Assembly: GCA_001786575.1 (NCBI GenBank) | Contig: MFRW01000004.1 | Location: 1 to 48,487, forward strand | Length of the DNA stretch: 48,487 nt | Direction: 5' to 3' | Source: Candidatus Moranbacteria bacterium RIFCSPHIGHO2_01_FULL_55_24 | GTDB taxonomy: Bacteria > Patescibacteriota > Minisyncoccia > Moranbacterales > UBA1568 | In this document: piece by piece, positions 7,226 to 15,879 of the stretch | Numbering within the stretch: position 1 is the first letter of the stretch | Layout of the letters: the number at the start of each line of letters is the position of its first letter | Translations under genes and position numbers: made by a program | Notes under the pieces: generated by a model | What the model saw: the letters and a program-made list of their open reading frames with translations, nothing else | Databases searched by the model: none | Told to the model about the DNA's origin: nothing

Positions 7226-7588
7226 CTACTTAGTATTTTTATCTACTGGAATTGGATATTCTTCTTTCATAAGTAGTGCTATCTTTTTCTCAATATAGAA
7301 CTTTGAAATTAAAATTGCGGAAATATGAGCTAAAGCAATTAATAATAGCGCCCAGCAAGGATTCATCGAAAAATGGAACAAATGCAACAATGTCGCTACA
7401 GCAAGAAAAATTAGTCCAATCCAACCATCATAGAAAGCGCTTAGCTGTGCCCTAAGCACTAAAGCATTTCCACCATAGTAGGTTCTTGACTCGTCTTTTA
7501 TTACTCTCTTGGATCTTAAAACAATAGACTTTATGATCCAAAATCCAGCAACAAAATCGAAAACATAGGCTATTGTACTCGATTCCAT
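7226..7588 (-). CDS. Hypothetical small membrane protein
   Basis: 120 aa with several hydrophobic segments (GWIGLIFLAVATLLHLF, CWALLLIALAHISAILI). Confidence 0.55.
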   Translation of the reverse strand: MESSTIAYVFDFVAGFWIIKSIVLRSKRVIKDESRTYYGGNALVLRAQLSAFYDGWIGLIFLAVATLLHLFHFSMNPCWALLLIALAHISAILISKFYIEKKIALLMKEEYPIPVDKNTK

Positions 7589-7601
7589 ATCTCACTTTGT
7601 G

Positions 7602-7673
7602 AGCGGGTAAGGGGAGTCGAACCCCTATCTAGTCCTTGGCAAGGACTCATAATAGCCGCTATACGATACCCGC
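7602..7673 (-). tRNA. tRNA-Gly(GCC)
   Basis: Minus-strand GCGGGTA...AGTCC-TTGCCAA-GGACT...TACCCGC. Confidence 0.92.
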
Positions 7674-7858
7674 TTATATACTATTGATCTGTTAAATATC
7701 TCTTCGCAAGACTCATGATAGCGGCATAATAGCCTCTGACTTATCACGATACCCGCTTATAGTACCTATTGATTTGTTAAAATATCTGTTTTTCGAGGTT
7801 CATGCTGGCCGCAGATAGCCTCTGACTTATCACGATACCCGCTTATAGTACCTATTGA
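7664..7858 (-). repeat. Tandem degenerate 5'-half tRNA-Gly copies upstream of intact tRNA-Gly
   Basis: CGATACCCGCTTATA recurs at 7664, 7747, 7833 (spacing 83 and 86 bp); the 44-bp ATAGCCTCTGACTTATCACGATACCCGCTTATAGTACCTATTGA is identical at 7729-7772 and 7815-7858. Confidence 0.8.
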
Positions 7859-7910
7859 ATCTGCTGCTAAATAACTGCTTATGCAGTATTTTCAAAAGAC
7901 TCTACTATAG

Positions 7911-7983
7911 TGGGACTGGCTGGATTCGAACCAGCGACCAAGCGGTTATGAGCCGCCTGCTCTTACCGCTGAGCTACAGTCCC
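7911..7983 (-). tRNA. tRNA-Met(CAT)
   Basis: Minus-strand GGGACTG...GCGG-CTCATAA-CCGC...CAGTCCC; initiator, elongator or Ile2 role not resolved. Confidence 0.88.
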
Positions 7984-8087
7984 GGATAAGCCAAAGTCCG
8001 GTGGATAACTACCGTATAACTCACTTATCCACCCATATCCACACCGATATTATCAAAAAACTCTGTCCTTCTCAATCTTTTCTCGTG

Positions 8088-8159
8088 TGCCGAGGGGCAG
8101 GATCGAACTGCCGACACAAGGATCTTCAGTCCTCTGCTCTACCACTGAGCTACCTCGGC
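8088..8159 (-). tRNA. tRNA-Phe(GAA)
   Basis: Minus-strand GCCGAGG...AGGA-CTGAAGA-TCCT...CCTCGGC. Confidence 0.92.
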
Positions 8160-8187
8160 TTGCCATCGCATCTTAACAGTACTTTGG

Positions 8188-8261
8188 TGCACGCTCAAGG
8201 ACTCGAACCTTGGACCCCCTCGGTGTAAACGAGGTGCTCTAACCAACTGAGCTAAGCGTGC
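8188..8261 (-). tRNA. tRNA-Val(TAC)
   Basis: Minus-strand GCACGCT...CCTCG-TTTACAC-CGAGG...AGCGTGC. Confidence 0.92.
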
Positions 8262-8278
8262 AGACGAGTTTTCCGGTG

Positions 8279-8362
8279 TGCCCAAGAGAGGACTCGAACC
8301 TCCAATCCCTTGCGGGAACTAGCACCTCAAGCTAGCGCGTATACCAATTCCGCCACCTGGGC
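8279..8362 (-). tRNA. tRNA-Leu(GAG)
   Basis: Minus-strand GCCCAGG...CTAGC-TTGAGGT-GCTAG, variable arm, CTTGGGC. Confidence 0.9.
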
Positions 8363-8378
8363 ATGTGAAAGAGTGCGA

Positions 8379-8915
8379 TTAAGCCTCTTTCTTTTCTTCT
8401 GTCTCCTGCGAAGCCTCCGCTTCTACTCCCGCTACTTCTGCTTCTTCAGCCTGCTCTGGAGCCATTTCTTCGATAACCTCTTCCACTTCCTCGGAAGCGG
8501 TCTCGACAACGGCTACGGCCGGCTTCTGGCTGTCTTTCAAGGCCACCGTCTTCAGCTTCTTCGAAAGGACCTTGACCGACTTGTCGCGGACGAAGTAGAG
8601 CTTGGCACGGCGAGCCTTCGTGCGCTTCACGAACTCGATCTTCTCGATCTGCGGAGAAGAAAGCGGGAGCACCAGCTCCACGCCGATTCCGAAAGAAACC
8701 TTGCGGATAGTGAGGATCTGGGAAGAGCTCTGGCCGCCACGGATAGCGATAATTGTTCCCTGGAAGGCTTGAGTACGCTCTTTTCCGCCTTCTTTGATCT
8801 TGCGGTAGACCTTCACGACATCGCCTGCATGAAGCTCGGGAAGACCGAAATCTTTCCGCTGCGTCTTATTGAATGAGATGAGCTGTTGGTGCATAAGCTT
8901 CTGATTGGGAGCCAT
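8379..8915 (-). CDS. rplS: 50S ribosomal protein L19 with acidic C-terminal extension
   Basis: DFGLPELHAGDVVKVYRKIKEGGKERTQAFQGTIIAIRGGQSSSQILTIRKVSFGIGVELVLPLSSPQIEKIEFVKRTKARRAKLYFVR; start MAPNQ at 8915 (track start 8936). Confidence 0.92.
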   Translation of the reverse strand: MAPNQKLMHQQLISFNKTQRKDFGLPELHAGDVVKVYRKIKEGGKERTQAFQGTIIAIRGGQSSSQILTIRKVSFGIGVELVLPLSSPQIEKIEFVKRTKARRAKLYFVRDKSVKVLSKKLKTVALKDSQKPAVAVVETASEEVEEVIEEMAPEQAEEAEVAGVEAEASQETEEKKEA

Positions 8916-8984
8916 CCGAAAAAATCTTTCCGGCAAGCGAATAATGGATAAAGACTGTAGTAAATATAAAAAAGCCTAATGTCT

Positions 8985-10160
8985 CTATGAAGACAGGCTT
9001 TTCAAGGCCCCATTATCATAGCGAAATCCTCCGGTTTCGTCAATATCCTCCAAGAGCCCGCGAAAATCTTCCGGGAGCGGAGCGGAGAATACGTATTTTT
9101 GGCCGAAAAGAGGGAAGGAAAGCGATTCCGCATGGAGCATATGCCGGGGAATATCCGGGAATGCCGCCCGGGAGGCTTTGGAAGCATACAGCTTGTCTCC
9201 GAGAACAGGATTTCCCAAAGCGGCAGCATGAACCCTGATCTGGTGCATCCGGCCCGTTTTCGGGGAGAATTCCACCAAACTTGCTCCGGAACCTGGGAAA
9301 TGCGCCAATACCCGGTATTCGGTGACCGCCTCGCGCCTCTGGGGGTCTTCTCCATCCCTTGCCCGGGCGATGCGGCGCTTCAGAGTTCCCTTCTTTCGGG
9401 TCAGTGGGAGATCGATAATCCCAGCTTCTTGAGGCATTTTCCCATAAACCAGGGCCAGATAGGTCTTTTCCGCCTGTCTCTCCTGGAAGGCCTGTTTGAG
9501 CGCCTGAAACGCCTTTTCTGTCCGAGCAACCACAAGGACTCCGGAAGTCTCACGATCCAAACGATGGACTATTCCCGGACGCTCTTCGTCTTCTCCGACA
9601 TCCTTGATTTCCGGATAACGGAAAAGAATGGCTTCAATAAGGGAAAAATCAGAAGACTTTCTCCCGGCCTTGGGATGCACGGAAATACCGCTCTCTTTAT
9701 TGAGCACCAGAAAGTCCTTATTCTCCTCCAATACCCCAAGGGTATACCTTCTGGCACCCAGAGTTCTTTTTTCGACTGCCTCGCTGTTCCAAATCGCTTC
9801 GGACACTGTGATCTTATCCTTATAGAAAAGCTTGGTTTCGGGATTCGCGCGCTTCCCGTTTAGGAGGATATCCCCGGAGAGTATGAGCTTCTTGAGTTCG
9901 GAACGGGAAAAACGGGCACCTTCCGGCATATCCGGGTGTCCCTGAAGGAGGCTCGCAAGCGCCAGATCGAGACGCTTATCGACATATTTTCTGGGCACGA
10001 AAAAGGTCATGCCGAGGGGTCTTGGTTCCATAGCTGGTTTCGTGGTATTCCTGTTCTTTCCCGGGGAGCACCCCAGGAAATCGAGGGGCGGATGGCGTCT
10101 TGTTCTTGTGACACGGATTTGCTTTTTTGGCAAGGGAATGGCCGTTTTCTCTTTTCGCAT
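8985..10160 (-). CDS. RluA/RluD-family pseudouridine synthase (start uncertain, probably internal)
   Basis: S4-like N-terminus and GIVHRLDRETSGVLVVARTEKAF, LTRKKG, SPKTGRMHQIRVHAAALGNPVLGDKLY. Confidence 0.88.
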   Translation of the reverse strand: MRKEKTAIPLPKKQIRVTRTRRHPPLDFLGCSPGKNRNTTKPAMEPRPLGMTFFVPRKYVDKRLDLALASLLQGHPDMPEGARFSRSELKKLILSGDILLNGKRANPETKLFYKDKITVSEAIWNSEAVEKRTLGARRYTLGVLEENKDFLVLNKESGISVHPKAGRKSSDFSLIEAILFRYPEIKDVGEDEERPGIVHRLDRETSGVLVVARTEKAFQALKQAFQERQAEKTYLALVYGKMPQEAGIIDLPLTRKKGTLKRRIARARDGEDPQRREAVTEYRVLAHFPGSGASLVEFSPKTGRMHQIRVHAAALGNPVLGDKLYASKASRAAFPDIPRHMLHAESLSFPLFGQKYVFSAPLPEDFRGLLEDIDETGGFRYDNGALKSLSS

Positions 10161-10358
10161 CTTGTGGTAATATCTTTATTGCATGCACAACATATAGTTG
10201 ATTTATCATTTTTTACGTAAAATACGGACCGAAAGAGGGCTCTGGCAGCCGTTATTTGACACCGCAATTTTCCACTCGTATTATACGGAAGCGACCCGAA
10301 AAATTTCCAGAGAAAATTCTCAAAAAAATAATAAAATAATTTCTTAAATACATTCCAT

Positions 10359-10931
10359 ATGCCGACCTACACCGCCAAAAATTATTCGCACCTTCTCGGT
10401 ACCGAAGGCCTAAGCGATACGCTCCTCACGAATCACTTCACTCTCTATGAAGGGTACGTGACGAACACGAACAAGCTCATCGAACTTTTGGAAACGAAAG
10501 AGATCGGCACGCCGGAGTATTCGGAACTGCAGAGACGCTTCGGTTGGGAGTGGAACGGCATCCGTCTCCACGAATACTATTTCGGCAATATGAAAAAAGG
10601 AGGGAGCGTTCTTTCGGATGGCCCTCTGAAGGAACAGATTGAAAAATCTTTCGGTAGTTTTGAAAATTGGCAGAAGCGGTTTTTCGGAATCGGAGCGATG
10701 CGCGGCATCGGCTGGGTGCTTCTCGTGCAGGATGAAGAATCCGGCGAGCTCTTCAACCTCTGGATCAACGAACATGATGCCGGACATCTTGCCGGAGCGC
10801 GCATTCTTTTGGTCATGGATGTTTTCGAACATGCTTTCGTCCTCGACTACGGCGTCAAGAAAGCGGATTATATCGCTGCCTTCTCCAAGGCCATCGACTG
10901 GGAGACGGTCAGCGCGCGGTTCCAGAAATAA
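10359..10931 (+). CDS. Divergent Fe/Mn superoxide dismutase
   Basis: MDVFEHAFVLDYG corresponds to the DVWEHAYY(L/I)DY ligand motif; LHEYYF and TNHFTLYEGYVTN at the other ligand regions. Confidence 0.82.
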   Translation: MPTYTAKNYSHLLGTEGLSDTLLTNHFTLYEGYVTNTNKLIELLETKEIGTPEYSELQRRFGWEWNGIRLHEYYFGNMKKGGSVLSDGPLKEQIEKSFGSFENWQKRFFGIGAMRGIGWVLLVQDEESGELFNLWINEHDAGHLAGARILLVMDVFEHAFVLDYGVKKADYIAAFSKAIDWETVSARFQK

Positions 10932-11016
10932 GAGCGGTTCTCAATAATCTTTTATCCCTTAATAGAGAGATCTGGGTGCAAGCGAATGATTTGCCTCATC
11001 TCAATGAGCGACACAT

Positions 11017-13851
11017 ATGGCGGACAATATCCTGAAGATCAAAAAGCGGAGCGGTGAGATCGTTGAATTCGAAAGCGGCAAGATCGCAATCGCGATCGAA
11101 AAGGCTTTCGTAGCAGTCACGGGAACCAAAGACCCTGCGCGTGTACAGGCGCTTGCCGACGAAGTCATCCGCCAGCTGGAAGTCCTTTTCGTAAACAGCG
11201 TTCCATCAGTAGAGAACGTGCAGGACCTCGTCGAGAAAGAGCTCATGAAGGGGGGCTACTTCGATGTCGCCAAGTCCTACATCCTCTACCGGTACGAGCA
11301 CCAGAAAGAGCGCGAAGAGAAGAAGAAAGAAACCATCAAGAAGATCGAGGAACGTGCGCTTCTCGTCACCAAGCGCGACGGACGTACGGAAAAATTCTCC
11401 CGCGAAAAGCTCGAGGCCTCTTTCCGCAAGATGGCCGGCGAGCTCGCAACGCAGGTAGACGTGGACTTCATCATCAACCAGACCCAGTCCGAACTCTATG
11501 ACGGGATCAAGACGACCGATGTTTTCCGTACGCTCATGATGACCGTGCGCGCCCTCATGGAACAGGACACGCTCTACTCGCACATCGCTTCGCGCATCCT
11601 CCTAAACAGCATCTACAAAGAGACGGTCGGAGGAGAAAAGATCGATTTCTCGGATCTCGAAGCGCTCTATCGCCGCGCCTTCGTCGAGAACATCAAGGAA
11701 GCCGTGCGTATCGAGCGGCTCGATCCGAAGCTTCTCGAATACGATCTCGAAGCCATGAGCCAGGAACTCGTGATCGAGCGCGACGATCTCTTCCGCTACC
11801 TCGGTATCCAGACGCTCTACGATCGCTATCTCATCGCCAACCCTCGCACGAAGAAGATCCTCGAGACTCCGCAGGCCTTCTGGATGCGCGTGGCTATGGG
11901 TCTCGCTCTCCGTGAGAACGACCGGACCAAGCGAGCCAAAGAATTCTACGATGTCATCTCGACCTTCCGTTTCGTTCCGTCCACGCCGACACTCTTCCAT
12001 TCCGGAACTGCCTCGCCGCAGCTCTCTTCGTGCTACTTGAATACCGTCAGCGACTCGCTCGATAACATCTTCAAGACCTACTCGGACAACGCGCAGCTTT
12101 CCAAATGGTCGGGCGGTATCGGGACCGACTGGACCAACGTGCGCGCGACCGGCGCCTTCATCAAGGGCACGGGCGTCGAGAGCCAGGGCGTCATCCCGTT
12201 CCTGAAAATCGCCAATGACGTGACCGTCGCCATCAATCGCTCCGGCCGGCGGCGCGGTGCAGCCTGCGTCTACCTGGAAAGCTGGCACGCCGATGTCGAA
12301 GACTTCCTGGAGCTCCGCAAGAATACCGGCGATGAGCGGCGGCGCACCCATGACATGGACACCGCCAACTGGATTCCCGATCTCTTCATGAAGCGCGTGA
12401 TGGAAGACGGGGACTGGACCCTCTTCTCCCCGGAAGAAGTCCCGGATCTGCACCATATCTTCGGCCGCGCCTTCGAGGAGCGCTATGCTCACTATGAAAA
12501 GGAAGCTGCCGCCGGCCATATGTACCTCGCGAAGACCATGAAGGCCCGCGACCTCTGGAAGAAGATGCTCGCGATGCTCTTCGAGACCGGCCATCCTTGG
12601 ATCACCTGGAAAGACCCTTCGAACGTGCGCTCCCCGCAAGACCACGTCGGCGTCATCCATAACTCGAACCTCTGCACCGAGATCACGCTCAACACTTCCG
12701 AAGACGAGACGGCTGTCTGCAACTTGGGCTGGATCAACTTCGCCAAGCACGTGAAGGACGGAAAATGGAATGAGGAGCTCGTGAAAGAAACCGTGACGGT
12801 CGGCATGCGCATGCTCGACAACGTCATCGACATCAACTTCTACCCGACGAAAGAAGCGCGGAATTCGAACATGAAGCATCGTCCGGTCGGACTCGGCATG
12901 GGAGGCTTCCACGATGCGCTCTACCAGATGAATGTCAATTTCGATTCCGAGGCGGCGGTCGAATTCGCCGACAGCAGCATGGAGGGGGTCTCCTACTACG
13001 CTCTCCTCGCCTCTGCGAATCTCGCGAAGGAACGCGGCACGTACGAGAGCTACAAGGGATCGAAGTGGGATCGGAATATCCTGCCGATCGACACGCTCGA
13101 CCTCCTCGAAACCGAGCGCGGCATGAAGATCGATGTCCCGCGCACCGCGCGCCTGGACTGGAGCGTCGTACGCGAAGCTATCCGCCAATACGGGATGCGC
13201 AATTCCAACTGCCTCGCCGTCGCTCCGACTGCCACGACTTCGAACATCGTCGGGTCCATCCCGTCGATCGAGCCGATCTACAAGAACATCTACGTGAAGT
13301 CGAATCAGGGCGGGGACTTCATCGTGCTGAACCCGTATCTCGTGGAAGAATTGAAGAAGCTCAATCTCTGGGATTATGAGATGGTCGGGAAGATCAAGTA
13401 CAACGACGGCAGCATCCAGAACATTTCGGAGATTCCTGAAAACATCCGCGCGAAATACAAGGAGGTCTTCGAGATCGATCCACGCTGGCTCATCAAGAGC
13501 GCCGCTTACCGCGGGAAATGGATCGACCAGAGCCAGTCGCTCAATATCTTCTTCCAAGGCACTTCCGGAAAACAGCTTTCCGAAGTCTACCTATACGCCT
13601 GGCAGCTGGGACTCAAGACCACCTACTACCTGCGCACTCTCGCCGCTTCCCAAGTAGAGAAGTCTACCGTCGATACGGCCCAATTCGGCTCGACGCACAC
13701 GCGTAAACAGGCGGACTCGGCGAAGATCGAAGCAGGTGCTCCGATGTCCGCTCCGGCCCCGGTACCGGAAAAAAAGATCGTGAGCGCTCCTCCGACCGGC
13801 GAAGTGAAGCTCTGCCGCATCGATGACCCGACGTGCGAATCCTGCCAATAA
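11017..13851 (+). CDS. nrdA: Ribonucleoside-diphosphate reductase alpha subunit (class I)
   Basis: ATP-cone N-terminus; SSCYL, NLCTEITL, AVCNLGWIN, TTYYLRT and C-terminal TCESCQ. Confidence 0.95.
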   Translation: MADNILKIKKRSGEIVEFESGKIAIAIEKAFVAVTGTKDPARVQALADEVIRQLEVLFVNSVPSVENVQDLVEKELMKGGYFDVAKSYILYRYEHQKEREEKKKETIKKIEERALLVTKRDGRTEKFSREKLEASFRKMAGELATQVDVDFIINQTQSELYDGIKTTDVFRTLMMTVRALMEQDTLYSHIASRILLNSIYKETVGGEKIDFSDLEALYRRAFVENIKEAVRIERLDPKLLEYDLEAMSQELVIERDDLFRYLGIQTLYDRYLIANPRTKKILETPQAFWMRVAMGLALRENDRTKRAKEFYDVISTFRFVPSTPTLFHSGTASPQLSSCYLNTVSDSLDNIFKTYSDNAQLSKWSGGIGTDWTNVRATGAFIKGTGVESQGVIPFLKIANDVTVAINRSGRRRGAACVYLESWHADVEDFLELRKNTGDERRRTHDMDTANWIPDLFMKRVMEDGDWTLFSPEEVPDLHHIFGRAFEERYAHYEKEAAAGHMYLAKTMKARDLWKKMLAMLFETGHPWITWKDPSNVRSPQDHVGVIHNSNLCTEITLNTSEDETAVCNLGWINFAKHVKDGKWNEELVKETVTVGMRMLDNVIDINFYPTKEARNSNMKHRPVGLGMGGFHDALYQMNVNFDSEAAVEFADSSMEGVSYYALLASANLAKERGTYESYKGSKWDRNILPIDTLDLLETERGMKIDVPRTARLDWSVVREAIRQYGMRNSNCLAVAPTATTSNIVGSIPSIEPIYKNIYVKSNQGGDFIVLNPYLVEELKKLNLWDYEMVGKIKYNDGSIQNISEIPENIRAKYKEVFEIDPRWLIKSAAYRGKWIDQSQSLNIFFQGTSGKQLSEVYLYAWQLGLKTTYYLRTLAASQVEKSTVDTAQFGSTHTRKQADSAKIEAGAPMSAPAPVPEKKIVSAPPTGEVKLCRIDDPTCESCQ

Positions 13852-13875
13852 TCCCTCTTAAACGTTCTTTCCGCT

Positions 13876-14910
13876 ATGCCTATCAACAAAACCGACCAGA
13901 AGGTCAACATAAACCAAAGAAGGGTGATCAACGGGGCCGATGCCGATGTCATCCAGCTCTACCCGATGAAGCATAAATTCGCCTGGGAGGCCTACCTCGC
14001 CGGGAATGCCAATCATTGGCTCCCGACCGAGATCGGCATGCAGAAGGATATCGAGCAGTGGAAATCGAATTCCGTGCTCTCGGAAGACGAACGTAAGGCG
14101 CTGAAAACGGTTCTCGGCTTCTTCACGACTGCCGATTCGATCGCCGCGAACAATGTTGCACTCGCTTTCTACCGCCATATCACCTCTCCGGAGTGCCGCC
14201 TCTATATCCTGCGCCAAGCCTACGAGGAAGCGATCCACACCCATGCCTACCAGTACATCGTGGAGTCGCTCGGCCTGGAAGAAGGAGAGATCTTCAACAT
14301 GTATCGCGAGGTAGAATCCATCTACAATAAGGACGCTTTCGTTCTCGGCTTCAATGAGGGGATATTCGACCCGGAATTCAAGACCGGTACCTTCGAAAAC
14401 GACCAGAAATTCCTCGAGAACATCTGCGTCTTCTCGCTCATTATGGAAGGCATCTTCTTCTACAGCTCGTTCGCGGTCATGTTCGGTTTCCAGCGCCAGA
14501 ACAAGATGATGGGAAGCGCCGAACAGATCCAGTACATCATGCGCGACGAGTCCCAGCACCTGAATTTCGGCATCAACCTCATCAACACCATCAAGGAGGA
14601 ACAGCCCGAGCTCTGGACTGCAGACTTCCAGGCTCACATCATCGACCTCATCAAACAGGCTGTGGTCCTCGAATACACCTTCGCTCGGGAAGTCTTCCCG
14701 AACGGCATCTTCGGCATGAACAGCGACAACTTCAAGCAGTACATCGAGCACATCGCGGATCGGCGCCTGGAGCGCGTGGGACTCCCCGCCCAGTACAATG
14801 TCGTCAATCCGTTCCCATGGATGTCGGAAGCGGTCGACCTCTCCAAAGAGAAGAACTTCTTCGAGACCCGCGTCACCGAATACCAGGTCGGTGGCACCCT
14901 CGAGTGGTAG
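13876..14910 (+). CDS. nrdB: Ribonucleoside-diphosphate reductase beta subunit
   Basis: ADSIAANN, EEAIHTHAYQYI (Tyr retained at the radical position), MRDESQHLNFG; directly follows nrdA. Confidence 0.94.
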   Translation: MPINKTDQKVNINQRRVINGADADVIQLYPMKHKFAWEAYLAGNANHWLPTEIGMQKDIEQWKSNSVLSEDERKALKTVLGFFTTADSIAANNVALAFYRHITSPECRLYILRQAYEEAIHTHAYQYIVESLGLEEGEIFNMYREVESIYNKDAFVLGFNEGIFDPEFKTGTFENDQKFLENICVFSLIMEGIFFYSSFAVMFGFQRQNKMMGSAEQIQYIMRDESQHLNFGINLINTIKEEQPELWTADFQAHIIDLIKQAVVLEYTFAREVFPNGIFGMNSDNFKQYIEHIADRRLERVGLPAQYNVVNPFPWMSEAVDLSKEKNFFETRVTEYQVGGTLEW

Positions 14911-14929
14911 GAATCGGAACAAAGAGAAA

Positions 14930-14972
14930 CCCCTCTCTTGCAAGGCCTGAAGAGAGAGGTTTTGTTTTTCTC
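14930..14972 (+). terminator. Rho-independent terminator after nrdB
   Basis: ACCCCTCTCTTGC...GAGAGAGGTTTTGTTTTT. Confidence 0.75.
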
Positions 14973-15016
14973 CCGGGTTCTCTCTGTGGTATAATGGCGG
15001 TGCTGACAAAAAGAAT

Positions 15017-15877
15017 ATGCGCAAAAACAAAATTTGGCAGAGTGTTCGCTTCGGCTTTCTTTCTTTCCTTCTCTTCTCGGTACCAGCGTTCGTTTCCGCA
15101 CAGGGCTTCAGCTATACGCCGCTCGAGAAAATACCGTTTCTCGATAATACCACCGGCGATTTAGGCCTTTATTTCGAAGGGATCTACAGGCTCGGCTTGA
15201 TCCTCATAGTGATTTCCGCGGTCCTCATGCTGGTGATCGGCGGATTCATGTATCTCACAAGCGCCGGCAACACCTCCCGCCTCGGTACTGCCAAAGACGT
15301 GATCCGGGATGCGATTATAGGGCTTATTTTAGCCATTATTGCTTATCTCATCCTCAATGTCATCAATCCCGACCTGACCAAGCTCCAGATTACTGGCATG
15401 GCCCCGGTAGTCGGCGCCCCGATCGAAGGCCAGGTAGTGCAAGTCACCGGAGGAAGAGCTCGTACGATTGTCGTAGACCCCAATCAATATACTCATGCCG
15501 AAGCGCTCGCGATTCTGAACGCGAGCGGAATTAGGTTGAGTTCAAGCGGAAATTGCAGCGATCAGAAGAATAAATCCTGTACCAGTTTGGATGGGATTCC
15601 GAAATCCACCATTGCGAAACTCGTAGCTTTCAAACAAGGCTGCGGGTGCAGCCCGATCATTACCGGCGGAACAGAAGTGGGCCATGCCACCCATGGCATT
15701 GGCCGGCCAATTGTGGATATCCGGCGAGAGAGTATTTCCTCTTATATCACCAAGCAGCCGCGCTGCGGAACTTCTAGTGGGCGAGCAATATATCGTGATC
15801 CTATCACCGGCGGAGACTTCTGGGATGAAAACAGTGAGCATTTCCACGTGAATTTCGGAAAATACTGTCTCAATTAG
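15017..15877 (+). CDS. Pilin/TrbC-like two-TM N-terminus fused to a peptidase M15-like C-terminal domain
   Basis: Signal peptide plus LGLILIVISAVLMLVIGGFMYLTSAGN...AKDVIRDAIIGLILAIIAYLILNVI; C-terminus GTEVGHATHGIGRPIVDI...EHFHVNFGKYC has an H...D...HxH pattern. Confidence 0.62.
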   Translation: MRKNKIWQSVRFGFLSFLLFSVPAFVSAQGFSYTPLEKIPFLDNTTGDLGLYFEGIYRLGLILIVISAVLMLVIGGFMYLTSAGNTSRLGTAKDVIRDAIIGLILAIIAYLILNVINPDLTKLQITGMAPVVGAPIEGQVVQVTGGRARTIVVDPNQYTHAEALAILNASGIRLSSSGNCSDQKNKSCTSLDGIPKSTIAKLVAFKQGCGCSPIITGGTEVGHATHGIGRPIVDIRRESISSYITKQPRCGTSSGRAIYRDPITGGDFWDENSEHFHVNFGKYCLN

Positions 15878-15879
15878 CC

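Noticed and set aside
8310-10220. Plus-strand ORFs 8310-8876, 9099-9863 and 9936-10220
   Set aside because: Antisense to rplS and the RluD-like gene; no domain-like sequence.
11602-13557. 651-aa minus-strand ORF
   Set aside because: Exact antisense of nrdA; low-complexity Asp/Val/Arg-rich shadow ORF caused by codon bias.
15843-15857. TTTCCACGTGAATTT, parS-like core
   Set aside because: Only the central CCACGTG core is shared; the palindromic arms do not match, and it lies within a coding sequence without other copies.
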